From the NCBI GenBank assembly GCA_029560585.1, contig JAKQKQ010000008.1, positions 1-64,000 of the forward strand: a stretch of DNA of 64,000 nucleotides, read 5' to 3'. Positions 33,963 through 42,634 of this stretch are shown piece by piece (position 1 is the first letter of the stretch; each line of letters begins with the position of its first letter). The stretch comes from Verrucomicrobiota bacterium (GTDB lineage Bacteria; Verrucomicrobiota; Verrucomicrobiia; JADLBR01). Below the pieces are notes generated by a model. It worked only from the letters and a program-made list of their open reading frames with translations. It ran no database searches and had not been told where the DNA came from. Made by a program: the position numbers and the translations under genes.

Positions 33963-35134
33963 GCTGGGAACTGTACTTCAGCCTCAGCGCGATGATGTTT
34001 CTCCAGTTCACGATCTGGGGAGCTTGGGGACCCGTGTTGTCGGCCTATTTGCTGGGCCCGCTCCGCATGAGCGCGAAACAGACCGCCTGGGTCTATGCCA
34101 CGCTGCCGCTGGCGTGCATAGTCTCGCCGCTCATCGCGGGGCAGATCGTTGATCGCTGGCTGGCCACCGAATGGTTTTTGGCAGCCGCCCACCTCATCGG
34201 TGCCGGTGTGCTGCTCCTGGCGGCGAGGAGGAACTCGTTCCCCGGCATGTTCGCGGCGCTGGGCCTCCATGCCCTGCTGTACGCGCCGACACTCGCGCTC
34301 GTGAACTCGCTTGCGTTCCATCATCTGCCGCACCCGGACACCGACTACTTTTGGGTCCGGGTGTGGGGCAGCGTGGCGTGGGTGCTCATCGGCTGGGCGC
34401 TGGCGGGATGGCGTCGCTGGGGCCGGCGCGATATCAAGGGCAGCGACGCGCTGATGCTGGCGGCCGCGTGCTCGTGCGCCATGGGCCTATTCTGTTTCAC
34501 GCTGCCCCACACGCCGCCCCAGGGCGCCCCCGACACGGTCCTGCCCGCCATCAAGGCGCTCGGGATGCTGAAGAATCACGACTTTGCCATTTTCCTGGCG
34601 ATCTCGTTCGTCGTGGGCACCCAACTGCAGTTCTACTTCGTTGGCACGTCGCGGTTTCTCGAGGACATCGGGGTCGCGCCGAGGAATATTCCCGCCGCGA
34701 TGACGGTCGCCCAAATTGTTCAGGCGATTTCGATGGGGGGGATCGTGCCGTTCATCCTGCCGCAGATCGGATATGGAAAGACGCTGGCGTTGGGGATTCT
34801 TGCCTGGGCGCTCATGTATCTCGCCTATGCCAGGGGGCGGCCGCGGTCGCTGGTGGTCGCGTCGATGATGCTGCATGGGTTCGCGTTCGCGTGCTTCTTC
34901 GACACGGCTTTCATCTACGTCAACCGCGTGTCGCCTGCCGATATCCGCGGCTCCGCGCAATCGCTCTATTTCGTAGTCTATGGCCTGGGCCTATTCTGCG
35001 GAACGCAGTTTGCGGGCGCGATCATGGACGCCCTGCGCCGCGGGGGGACGTTCCGCTGGGGCCCGATTTTCTCGATCCCTTGCGCGCTGCTGATGCTGTG
35101 CGCGCTGGGCTGCCTGACGGTTTTCAAGGGGTGA
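33959..35134 (+). CDS. NupG-type MFS transporter
   Basis: A 391-residue membrane protein with about twelve segments. FLQFTIWGAWGPVLSAYLLG and PLACIVSPLIAGQIVDRWLATEWF match the nucleoside:proton symporter (NupG/XapB) family. A cytoplasmic middle loop has GWRRWGRRDIKG, then KNHDFAIFLAISFVVGTQLQFYFV. The family is known for nucleosides, but members in sugar clusters carry other solutes. It is the second transporter of the operon, so the route may take two substrates or export a product. Confidence 0.82.
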   Translation: MSWELYFSLSAMMFLQFTIWGAWGPVLSAYLLGPLRMSAKQTAWVYATLPLACIVSPLIAGQIVDRWLATEWFLAAAHLIGAGVLLLAARRNSFPGMFAALGLHALLYAPTLALVNSLAFHHLPHPDTDYFWVRVWGSVAWVLIGWALAGWRRWGRRDIKGSDALMLAAACSCAMGLFCFTLPHTPPQGAPDTVLPAIKALGMLKNHDFAIFLAISFVVGTQLQFYFVGTSRFLEDIGVAPRNIPAAMTVAQIVQAISMGGIVPFILPQIGYGKTLALGILAWALMYLAYARGRPRSLVVASMMLHGFAFACFFDTAFIYVNRVSPADIRGSAQSLYFVVYGLGLFCGTQFAGAIMDALRRGGTFRWGPIFSIPCALLMLCALGCLTVFKG

Positions 35135-35139
35135 ATGAC

Positions 35140-35985
35140 ATGACGCCGCGCTGGATCTGGGCCGAGGACTACGAGGCGATGAGTCTCGCCGGGGCGGAGC
35201 GGGCATTCTCGGCCATTCGGCGACGGTTGCGGGAGCGGCGTCCGATGCTGCTGGGCCTGGCGACGGGCAACACGATGCTCCGGTTTTACGAGTGCCTCGC
35301 GACTGTGCTGAACCAGAGCGAACTGGATCTGTCGTGTCTTCGCACGGTCAACCTCGATGAGTATGTGGGGGCGGATGGCAGATGGATTCCGGAAGGCCAC
35401 CCCCTCAGTTATCGGGGCTACATGCAGAAGCATTTCTTCGGCCGACTGGATCCGCGGCTCAAGATGGACCGAGGGAATATCCATTTCCCTGACCCGGAGC
35501 GGCCGGCGGCCATCGATGAGTGGATCCGCGACGTCGGCGGGTTGGATTTCCAACTGCTGGGCATCGGTTTCAATGGCCACATTGGATTCAATGAGCCGAT
35601 GGGGGAGGCGACGATTTCAGCCGAGGCCTTCGCCAAGTTGCCCAGCCGTGTAGTCGGCCTGGAGGCACTCACGATCGAGACGAACGCTCGCCTGACCGCG
35701 GGCGGAGATCGCTCGGGCGTGCCGCGGCGGGCGGCGACGCTCGGGATGGGGACAATCCTCGCGGCCAGGGAGATCGTGCTGCTGGCGTGCTTCCCGCAGC
35801 AGCGTGATCCGCTTCGCCGGGTCTGGGGGGGACGCGTGACCCCTGAACTCCCGGCCAGCTATCTCACCGGGCACGCCGATGCCACGATTATCTGCGCGGA
35901 CGATCAGGTGCGGCTGAGGGATGAAGTGCAAGCGTCGCAGGTCGCGCGGGATTCCCTCGCGGCGACTGGAAGGGAGGCCCCATGA
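35140..35985 (+). CDS. nagB: Glucosamine-6-phosphate deaminase-like isomerase
   Basis: A 281-residue protein of the NagB group. LLGLATGNTM is the phosphate-binding loop, TVNLDEYVG holds the Asp-Glu pair (residues 73-74), and LLGIGFNGHIGFNEP (139-153) is the family signature with catalytic His and Glu. Family enzymes turn glucosamine-6-phosphate into fructose-6-phosphate and ammonia. The usual length is about 240-270 residues. A GTG at 35131 is an alternative start. With the deacetylase gene overlapping its end, it suggests an N-acetylated amino sugar or amino-inositol among the substrates. Confidence 0.85.
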   Translation: MTPRWIWAEDYEAMSLAGAERAFSAIRRRLRERRPMLLGLATGNTMLRFYECLATVLNQSELDLSCLRTVNLDEYVGADGRWIPEGHPLSYRGYMQKHFFGRLDPRLKMDRGNIHFPDPERPAAIDEWIRDVGGLDFQLLGIGFNGHIGFNEPMGEATISAEAFAKLPSRVVGLEALTIETNARLTAGGDRSGVPRRAATLGMGTILAAREIVLLACFPQQRDPLRRVWGGRVTPELPASYLTGHADATIICADDQVRLRDEVQASQVARDSLAATGREAP

Positions 35986-36842
35986 GCGCGACCCTCCTGA
36001 TTGGCTACGACGTCGAGCGGATTCCCGGCCGTGTGCCTGGGGAGAAATGGGTGGGCGAGCCCGTTCCCGAGAATGCGACTGATCTGTTCCTCGACAACGT
36101 GCTGAGGATCCACCGCGAGGTGGGCGTGCCCGCCACGATATTTATCCTGGGATGCAAGATCGAACGGCATCTGGCGCAGCTGGAGGCGTGCCTTGCGTCG
36201 GGTCTTTTCGAGATCGCCCAGCACACGCAGGACCATTTCCCGCTGAAGACGGTCCTCGAGGAGAGCCCGTACAACGTCTATCTGCCGGGCCTGCCGTTTG
36301 GCCGGATCGAAGAGCAACTGGCCAGGCCCGTGGAATTGCTGGGGCGCCATCTGGGCGTCCGGTGCCGTGGGGTCACAACGCCGTATTCCTACTACCGGGG
36401 GCTGGCGGACAGGCCCGATATCCTGGAGATCGTCGCCCGTCACGGGATGTCCTATGTCCGCTCCTACGGCAGGAACAGCCGCGACTACTTTCCTTTGGGC
36501 TGGGACGTGAAGCCCTCGTGGTACGCGCGGCAGGGTTTCCCCGAGATGCTCGAGATCCCCATGCAGGGATGGATCGATGCCCAGTGGCGGCGGGAGCACG
36601 GTTGGCGGAACTGGGCTCCCTATCACGAGTACTTGGAGGGGCAGGTGGAGGCAGTGGCCGGTGGCGGGTGGTGCTGGTCGCACTGCCAGCACGACTGGAC
36701 GAGTGTCTTTTACGACGAGCGGCTGACGTGGACGCGGAAGTTTTTGGAATACGCCGCGAATCGGCTGAGCGTCATGACCCACTACGATTTTTATCAACAG
36801 ATGCATGGCTCGCGCGAGCGGGCCGTCGCGAACCAACCATGA
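35982..36842 (+). CDS. NodB-fold polysaccharide deacetylase
   Basis: A 286-residue protein with the CE4/NodB fold. LLIGYDVER gives the catalytic Asp and EIAQHTQDHFP the two metal-binding His residues. TTPYSYYRGLADRPDILEIVARHGMSYVRSY is the usual middle motif, and HYDFYQQM closes. The second Asp of the TFDD motif is Val here, as in several DVE-type members. No signal peptide is visible, so it should act inside the cell on a small N-acyl sugar rather than on polymer. The ATG overlaps the nagB-like stop. Confidence 0.83.
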   Translation: MSATLLIGYDVERIPGRVPGEKWVGEPVPENATDLFLDNVLRIHREVGVPATIFILGCKIERHLAQLEACLASGLFEIAQHTQDHFPLKTVLEESPYNVYLPGLPFGRIEEQLARPVELLGRHLGVRCRGVTTPYSYYRGLADRPDILEIVARHGMSYVRSYGRNSRDYFPLGWDVKPSWYARQGFPEMLEIPMQGWIDAQWRREHGWRNWAPYHEYLEGQVEAVAGGGWCWSHCQHDWTSVFYDERLTWTRKFLEYAANRLSVMTHYDFYQQMHGSRERAVANQP

Positions 36843-36856
36843 AGGGGCACCGGCGC

Positions 36857-38302
36857 ATGAGTGCGACAACACGAAGTTATCTCCACGAATTCCTGCACAC
36901 CGAATTGGCCGATGTCGTTGGCGAGGAGAATGTCTCGACCAGCGAGTCCGACAAGATCGCGTACAGCTGCGACTACTTCTGGATACCGGAGCTTTGGGCG
37001 GACCGCGGGTGCCGCAGCCCACAGCCGGATTTCGTCGTGCATCCCCGCACGGCCGAGGAGGTGGCGCGGATCTGCCGCATCGCGAACAGCTACAAGATTC
37101 CGCTGACGGCATGGGGGGGTGGGTCAGGCTCGCAGGGGGGCGCGCTGCCAATCCACGGGGGCATCGTGCTCGACACCAAGAAGCTGAACCGAGTCCTCGC
37201 GATCGACAAGGCATCACTCACGGTGACGGCGGAGACGGGCATCATCATGCAGCACCTGGAGTGGGCGCTGGAGCAGGAGGGTTTCTCGACCATGCACATA
37301 CCGGCCTCGATCGGGTGCGCGACGCTCGGCGGTTTTCTGGCGCACCGGGGGACGGGCGTGCTCTCGACGAAGTATGGCAAGATCGAGGACATGATCATGT
37401 CGCTGGAGGCGGTGCTTCCCGACGGCACGATCATCGAGACGCTCCCGGTGCCCCGCCACGCCTCGGGCCCGGACCTGAATCAGCTCTTTCTCGGTTCGGA
37501 GGGCACGCTGGGCGTCATGACCAAGGCCACGCTCAAGATCCATCCCCTGCCCGAGGTGCGGCGATTTCACGCGTTCGTATTTCCGGATCTGCACAGCGGC
37601 CTGGAGGCCGGCCGGCAGATCATGGCGAGGCGGTTGCGGCCGTCGGTGATACGGCTCTACGACGAGGCAGAGACGCGGCGGCTGATTCGCCGCGTGCTGG
37701 GGATCGAGAAGGAGGGGGCATACCTGGTGTTCGGTTTCGACGGAGACAGCGACATGGTGGACCTCGAGTTGGGCAAGGCCCTCGCGATCTGCCGCGCCCT
37801 TCCGCACGAGGATCTTGGCCCCAAACTCGGGGAGGACTGGTGGGAGCACCGCTACGATTTCTTCTTTCCCAACCACATGTTTCATCTGCCCCAGGCGTTT
37901 GGGACGCTCGATACGGTGGCGACATTCGCCAATATCGAGAAGGTCTATCGCGCCATGAAAGGCGTGATCGAAGATCAGTTTCCGATGGCCCGCTACATCG
38001 GTCACTTTTCCCATTGGTATGAGTGGGGCTGCATGCTGTACGCGCGCTTCATCGTGGATGCGCCGCCCGAGGACCCTCACGAGGCCGCGCAGCTCTACAA
38101 CCGGATCTGGGACACCTGCCTGCGCGCCGCGATGAGGGAAGGCGGCTTGCTCAACGAGCACCATGGCATCGGGCTAAAGCTCGGCCGGCTGATGCGAGAG
38201 CTATACGGACCGGCGTACGGAATCCTGGAGAAAATCAAGAGGTCGCTCGATCCGAACAACCTGATGAATCCCGGAAAGATGGGGTTTGAAACATACCGCT
38301 GA
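36857..38302 (+). CDS. FAD-linked oxidase, GlcD-like (first pair)
   Basis: A 481-residue flavoprotein of the VAO/PCMH family. The FAD domain (about residues 45-225) shows PDFVVHPRTAEEVARICRIAN, LTAWGGGSGSQGGALPIHGG and SIGCATLGGFLAHRGTGVLSTKYG. The C-terminal oxidase domain ends with GGLLNEHHGIGLKLGRLM and LDPNNLMNPGKMGF. Such subunits oxidise 2-hydroxy acids such as glycolate or lactate. AAGGGG lies nine bases before the ATG at 36857; another ATG at 36839 overlaps the previous stop. The next gene supplies the Fe-S partner. Confidence 0.88.
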   Translation: MSATTRSYLHEFLHTELADVVGEENVSTSESDKIAYSCDYFWIPELWADRGCRSPQPDFVVHPRTAEEVARICRIANSYKIPLTAWGGGSGSQGGALPIHGGIVLDTKKLNRVLAIDKASLTVTAETGIIMQHLEWALEQEGFSTMHIPASIGCATLGGFLAHRGTGVLSTKYGKIEDMIMSLEAVLPDGTIIETLPVPRHASGPDLNQLFLGSEGTLGVMTKATLKIHPLPEVRRFHAFVFPDLHSGLEAGRQIMARRLRPSVIRLYDEAETRRLIRRVLGIEKEGAYLVFGFDGDSDMVDLELGKALAICRALPHEDLGPKLGEDWWEHRYDFFFPNHMFHLPQAFGTLDTVATFANIEKVYRAMKGVIEDQFPMARYIGHFSHWYEWGCMLYARFIVDAPPEDPHEAAQLYNRIWDTCLRAAMREGGLLNEHHGIGLKLGRLMRELYGPAYGILEKIKRSLDPNNLMNPGKMGFETYR

Positions 38303-38330
38303 TCAGAAATTTCCGACACGGAGTCCCGCC

Positions 38331-39446
38331 ATGCATATCAACGATCACACATCAACCATCGAGGCCTGCCGATTTTGTTTCATGTGCCGCCACGTGTGCA
38401 CGGTCGGCATCGTCAGCGGCAGGGAATCAGACACGCCGCGCGGCCGGGGCCTGATCCTGTCCAAGATACAGAAGGGCTATATCGCGTACGACGAAGACCT
38501 GGTCGAAACGGTGTACCGTTGTTGCCTGTGTGGCATGTGCGAGACCTGGTGCAAGGCGGGCTGCACGCCGCCCACGGCCGCGCTGGCGGCCCGTGCGGAC
38601 ATTGTGGCGAAGGGCATGGCGCCCGAGCGAGTCCGGCGGATCCGGGAGAATCTGGTGGGGACCGGTAACCCGTTTGGTCTGCCCCCTCGGGATCGTTTCA
38701 AGGCGATCGCCGGTGGCAACGGCCTCCCCGAACGGGCGGATGTGCTCTATTACGTCGGCTGCGACGCCGCCTATCGGCAGCCGGAGGTCGCCGGCGCGTT
38801 CATCAAGATCCTTCGCGCCGCGGGGATCGAGTTCTCGCTGCTTGCCGATGAGCGCTCGACGGGCAAGGCGCTTTCGATCCTGGGATATCGCGACGACGCC
38901 CGGGCCGCGGCTGAGTCGCTGGTGAAGAAGATACGGGCCAGCGCATGCAAGGTGCTGGTGACGACATGCCCCAGCAGCTACGATGCTTTCAAGAGCGACT
39001 ATCCGGCGATGGGGCTGGATCTTTCCGGGATCGAGATCCTCCACGCGTCCCAATATCTCGACCGGCTTCTCTCGGAGAAACGCATCGCGCCACGGAGGCA
39101 TCTGGCGGCGGGCGCGACGCTGCTGGATGGCACGTATCTCGGCCGCCATCACGGGATCTTTGAGGAGCCCCGCCGGGTATTGGCAACCGTGTTGGGATCG
39201 GAGCACAGCGAGATGATCTGGTCGCGGGAGATGGCCCACGCTGCCGGCGAAGCGGGGGGCGTGTTTCAACTGCTGCATCCCGAACTCAGCCTGGGGTTGG
39301 CCGCACGGGTACTCGATCAGGCGGCGCAAGCCGGGGCCAGCGTGCTGGCGGTCACGTGTCCGGCAACGAAGGCGGCACTCTTGGCGGCGGATCGCGACGG
39401 CATGCAGGTGCGAGACATCGTGGAGCTGGTGGCCGATGGCCTCTGA
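38331..39446 (+). CDS. Heterodisulfide-reductase/GlcF-like Fe-S protein (first pair)
   Basis: A 371-residue protein. Two ferredoxin-type cysteine clusters are visible: CRFCFMCRHVC near residue 12 and CCLCGMCETWC near residue 63. Each can bind a 4Fe-4S cluster. The rest has two CCG-like parts, with TTCPSSYDAFKSDYP and VTCPATKAALL, that are degenerate compared with GlcF. GGAG lies about nine bases before the ATG. With the flavoprotein just upstream it should form a 2-hydroxy-acid dehydrogenase that feeds electrons to the membrane. Confidence 0.85.
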   Translation: MHINDHTSTIEACRFCFMCRHVCTVGIVSGRESDTPRGRGLILSKIQKGYIAYDEDLVETVYRCCLCGMCETWCKAGCTPPTAALAARADIVAKGMAPERVRRIRENLVGTGNPFGLPPRDRFKAIAGGNGLPERADVLYYVGCDAAYRQPEVAGAFIKILRAAGIEFSLLADERSTGKALSILGYRDDARAAAESLVKKIRASACKVLVTTCPSSYDAFKSDYPAMGLDLSGIEILHASQYLDRLLSEKRIAPRRHLAAGATLLDGTYLGRHHGIFEEPRRVLATVLGSEHSEMIWSREMAHAAGEAGGVFQLLHPELSLGLAARVLDQAAQAGASVLAVTCPATKAALLAADRDGMQVRDIVELVADGL

Positions 39447-39478
39447 GTTTTAGGCGAGGAATTAGAAGGAGAGATGAC

Positions 39479-40747
39479 ATGCAAAACCGCAGGGAGTTCA
39501 TAAGAGGGGCGACGGCGCTTTCGGCCATGATGGCCGCGGCCCCGTCACTCGTGCGAGGGCAGGGTGCGCCGCGCGTGTTCAAGGTTGGGTTGATCGGGTC
39601 CGGGCGCAGGGCCTGCGCCGCCTTCGAGAACATGAAAGCGGCGGCGCGGACCGTCGGCGCGGACATCCGGCTGGTGGCGGCGCACGACTACTTCCTGGAT
39701 CAGGCGCGGGCCGCGGCGAAGAAGCTCGGATGCGAAGAGAGATTCACTTTTGGGGGCGGGGCTGGATACAGGCAATTGTTGGACACCGAGTGCGAGATCG
39801 TGATCCTCGCGGCCCCACCGACATTCCGACCCGTTCACGTGGCGGCGGCGGTCGCTGCGGGAAAGCACGTTTTCGCCGAGAAGCCGGTGGCCGTGGACCC
39901 GCCTGGGGTACGGCAATTCCTGTCGGCGGCGGCGGCGGCCAAGACGAAGGGACTTTCGCTGGTGGCGGGCACGCAGCGGCGGCACCAGGCGGCGTATCTC
40001 CAGCAGGCCCTGGCGATTCAGAAGGGAGAGTTGGGGAGGATCTTGGGGGGCACCATCTATTGGTGCCAGGCCCGCGGCAGCATTCGGCCGAGGCGTCCCG
40101 CCGACACAAACGCGGGTTACATGGCCAACAACTGGATGAATTGGGCCGAGATGTCCGGCGACCATATCGTCGAGCAGCACGTGCACAACATCGATGTGGC
40201 GAATTGGTTTGTGGGCCGACCCCCGCTTGCCGCCGTGGGTGTGGGCGCGCGCCTGCGGCGCCCGACCGGCAACCAGTATGACTTTTTCAGCGTCGATCTT
40301 GATTATGGCGAGGGGCTCCACATCCACAGCCTGAGCCGCCAGATCCCGGGGTGCTATAATCGCATGGGAGAGTGCCTGGCCACGGACGTTGCCGAGATCC
40401 TGGGCGGGGGCAAGGTGCGCCGCTACGACGGGAAAGAGGTGGCCCTTGAGCCCGTCGGCCATGAGGGCGATCCATATGTCATGGAGCACGTCGATTTGCT
40501 GAAGGGCATTCTCGAGGGCAACGTGCTCAACGAGGGCGAGAACGTGGCGATGGCCACCGCGACGGCGATCATGGGTCGCATCTCCGCCTACACGGGGCAG
40601 GTGGTGCGAATGACGGATCTGCTCGCGAGCGCCGAATCGCCATTCTACAACATGGCATTTAAACCGTCCCCGTTGGATTTCGAGGGGCCCGAGGACATCG
40701 TGTTGCCCACGGAAAATAGCGCGCCCATGGCCGGGAAAGATGCATAG
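39479..40747 (+). CDS. Tat-exported Gfo/Idh/MocA oxidoreductase
   Basis: A 422-residue enzyme. AAGGAGAG precedes the ATG. MQNRREFIRGATALSAMMAA is a twin-arginine-like signal. The Rossmann motif VGLIGSGRRACAAFENMK is slightly altered, and FAEKPVAVDPPG holds the catalytic-type Lys. The C-terminal domain has NNWMNWAEMSGDHIVEQHVHNIDVANWF. Being exported, it probably works on a sugar or glycoside in the periplasm before uptake. It is the second-last gene of the operon. Confidence 0.87.
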   Translation: MQNRREFIRGATALSAMMAAAPSLVRGQGAPRVFKVGLIGSGRRACAAFENMKAAARTVGADIRLVAAHDYFLDQARAAAKKLGCEERFTFGGGAGYRQLLDTECEIVILAAPPTFRPVHVAAAVAAGKHVFAEKPVAVDPPGVRQFLSAAAAAKTKGLSLVAGTQRRHQAAYLQQALAIQKGELGRILGGTIYWCQARGSIRPRRPADTNAGYMANNWMNWAEMSGDHIVEQHVHNIDVANWFVGRPPLAAVGVGARLRRPTGNQYDFFSVDLDYGEGLHIHSLSRQIPGCYNRMGECLATDVAEILGGGKVRRYDGKEVALEPVGHEGDPYVMEHVDLLKGILEGNVLNEGENVAMATATAIMGRISAYTGQVVRMTDLLASAESPFYNMAFKPSPLDFEGPEDIVLPTENSAPMAGKDA

Positions 40748-40781
40748 GCTTCCGACGTTGATGGCGGACCGAAAAGGAGAC

Positions 40782-42065
40782 ATGAGATTGGGCGGGGTGG
40801 GGCTGGTCCTGTTCTTGGGGCTCGTGGCACAGGTCGGGTTCTCGGCCGGAAGCGATCATGGTCGGACGGGGCCGGCCGACATCCAGCAAATGTCATGGGT
40901 CTCGCCCGAGAAACTGCTGGGGAATGTGACCCAGGCCTGGGCTGTCACCTGGAGGCGTTTCTATCGGCCCGAGACCGACTTGTTTTATGACTACCTGAGC
41001 AGTTATGAGGCCGGTCGGGAATTGGCGCATCTGCCGACGGCCGACGAAGTCTCCCGAGGGTATCCTAACCCGTACGGGTATGGGACTGGCATGGAGGACT
41101 GCATGATCTCCGGCGGCGTCATGCTTTCCATGATCATCGATCGATATGAGGTCACCCACGACGGTTCGTTGAAGGCGTCCGCCCGCTCTGTGTTCGACGG
41201 GATCAGGCGCTGCGCCACCGTGCACGGGGTGCCCGGTTTCATCGCCCGCGGCGTCTGTCCCGAGGACCGTTCCGGCATCTACGTCACCTCCTCCCGCGAC
41301 CAGTATACGCATTGCGTACACGGACTGCGGCAATACTTTCACAGCGCACTCTGTGATGGTGGCACCAAGGCGGAGATCGTGAGAATCTTGGGCGGCATCG
41401 CCGACCGCATGACGCGCAATGTGACGCCAGAGAACAACTACGATTTCCTGCGGGCCGACGGGAAACCCGACCCTCGAGGCATATGTCGCATGTTCAACGT
41501 TCAGGCCCATGAGGCGGCGCGGTTGCCCATGTTTTATGCCGCCGCGTGGGATGTGGGGAAGAAAGAGGAATACTATCGCCTGTATCGCCAGTATGTGTCG
41601 GCCGCCATCCGCCAATCGTTCGACCTCCAGCCGAAGACCATGACCTACGCCCTGCTGCAGATGCAGGCTTCGATCGAACTGCTCGAAGAACTTGAAACCG
41701 ATTCCGCCCTCAAGGGGCAGATGCGGGAAGTCGCACTACTGGTCGCGCGAGAGGCCGAGAATCGGTCCATCAATGCGGGGAACAACGCCGGGCATTTGGA
41801 CCTGACCATGGTCGGCCCCGACTGGAGAAAAACCGGGGGACTGGGGGGAGAGTATCGCAAGGTCTGGTACTGCATCCGGGAAAGCGGCGAGTCCGCCTTG
41901 ACCCAGTTGATGGCCAAAGGGCGCGAGTTTCCGGAACAGCAGAGGCACCTGTTGGCGAAGGCGATCAGTCGGCTGGACTACGAGCGCGTCTCCAGCAGCG
42001 GCATCTTCTATCTCCAGGCGGCCTACTGGAAAGCGCGGAGGCTTGGTGTTCTGGGGCACCCGTGA
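40782..42065 (+). CDS. Secreted all-helical protein of unknown function
   Basis: A 427-residue protein. AAAAGGAGAC lies just before the ATG at 40782, which opens a signal peptide (MRLGGVGLVLFLGLVAQVGFSAG). The mature part is helical with repeated alpha-hairpin character, as in alpha-toroid proteins: GYGTGMEDCMISGGVMLSMI, GVCPEDRSGIYVTSSRDQYTHC and AGNNAGHLDLTMVGPDW. The acidic and His residues in these motifs could be a catalytic site of a lyase or hydrolase. I do not recognise the family. It is the last gene of the operon. Confidence 0.7.
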   Translation: MRLGGVGLVLFLGLVAQVGFSAGSDHGRTGPADIQQMSWVSPEKLLGNVTQAWAVTWRRFYRPETDLFYDYLSSYEAGRELAHLPTADEVSRGYPNPYGYGTGMEDCMISGGVMLSMIIDRYEVTHDGSLKASARSVFDGIRRCATVHGVPGFIARGVCPEDRSGIYVTSSRDQYTHCVHGLRQYFHSALCDGGTKAEIVRILGGIADRMTRNVTPENNYDFLRADGKPDPRGICRMFNVQAHEAARLPMFYAAAWDVGKKEEYYRLYRQYVSAAIRQSFDLQPKTMTYALLQMQASIELLEELETDSALKGQMREVALLVAREAENRSINAGNNAGHLDLTMVGPDWRKTGGLGGEYRKVWYCIRESGESALTQLMAKGREFPEQQRHLLAKAISRLDYERVSSSGIFYLQAAYWKARRLGVLGHP

Positions 42066-42124
42066 GGCTTGAATCGGGCGTCATCTTCGCCGTGGTGGAT
42101 CGCCTGCCCGGGGCCATGACGGAC

Positions 42125-42176
42125 TCCCACCATCGTCAGTGGGATTCGAGCTAGATCCCATCCGGCGGCTGCCGGA
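42125..42176 (+). terminator. Tandem hairpins after the 15-gene operon
   Basis: TCCCAC/GTGGGA (42125-42144) and TCCGGC/GCCGGA (42161-42176) are two perfect 6-bp stems 60-110 bases after the last stop. Neither has a T-tract, so this is a weak terminator call. Confidence 0.3.
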
Positions 42177-42198
42177 CGACCGGGGCAGAAAATAGGAC

Positions 42199-42248
42199 GT
42201 GGAAGCGAGCTTGCGCGCGATTCGAGTCGCCTGCAAGCAGGCTTCCAC
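42199..42248 (+). repeat. Dispersed palindromic repeat, family 3, copy 1
   Basis: The outer arms GTGGAAGC and GCTTCCAC enclose GCGCGATTCG and the inner palindrome GCCTGCAAGCAGGC. The same layout recurs at 59106-59167. Confidence 0.55.
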
Positions 42249-42272
42249 TGCCCGGCATATGAGTTTTCCTTG

Positions 42273-42460
42273 AGCCCCGCCCGTTGAAAGACGTCATAGA
42301 TTCCCCCCTGATGGCGTGCGTGGCCCGATTCCGCCGGGAGGGCCCGCGGGCTGGCGGACCGCGAAGGACAGGTGCCTTTCGTTTCTCGGTGGGATGCGGA
42401 CGCCGGGGCCGGCGTCCCTCCCATGCCCGGCGCGGCTGTTGTGTGGGTTTTCAGCGGGCG
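42273..42460 (+). repeat. Dispersed intergenic repeat, family 1, copy B (longest)
   Basis: This 188-base element starts with AGCCCCGCCCGTTGAAA and ends with TTTTCAGCGGGCG, which are near inverted. It shares its left 50 bases (CGTTGAAA, then CCCCTGATGGCGTGCGT) with 51575-51670 and its right 115 bases with 15701-15822. It is the most complete of three copies. Confidence 0.65.
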
Positions 42461-42610
42461 AGTGCGACAGGGCACTGGCCCGGGGATTCGCCAGCATACG
42501 GCGGAGCGGTCCTTCTGCCGGTCTTCGCCACCGAGAACCCAAAGCCAGTCGCGCGTTTTGGCGATGCGGTGCGCCCGGTTCGTTTGGGGACATGGGGGGT
42601 TGACGCATTT

Positions 42611-42628
42611 AGTCATTCCTGATTGACT
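42611..42628. promoter_or_regulatory. Dyad just before the MFS gene
   Basis: AGTCA and TGACT are 8 bases apart, six bases before the chosen ATG, in an AT-richer patch. It could be an operator for the transporter-GlcD-GlcF operon. Confidence 0.3.
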
Positions 42629-42634
42629 TTTTCG

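Larger units (their letters stand above)
42066..42634. other. 569-base intergenic region full of repeats
   Basis: It separates the long operon from the next transporter gene. It holds two small hairpins, a family 3 repeat, a family 1 repeat and a dyad before the next gene. Short open frames over the repeat look like shadows. I see no gene. Confidence 0.55.

Noticed and set aside
42284-42622. Open frames of 84-112 codons on both strands between the long operon and the MFS gene
   Set aside because: They lie over repeat copy B, have no start signals and translate to low-complexity Arg/Gly/Pro sequence.
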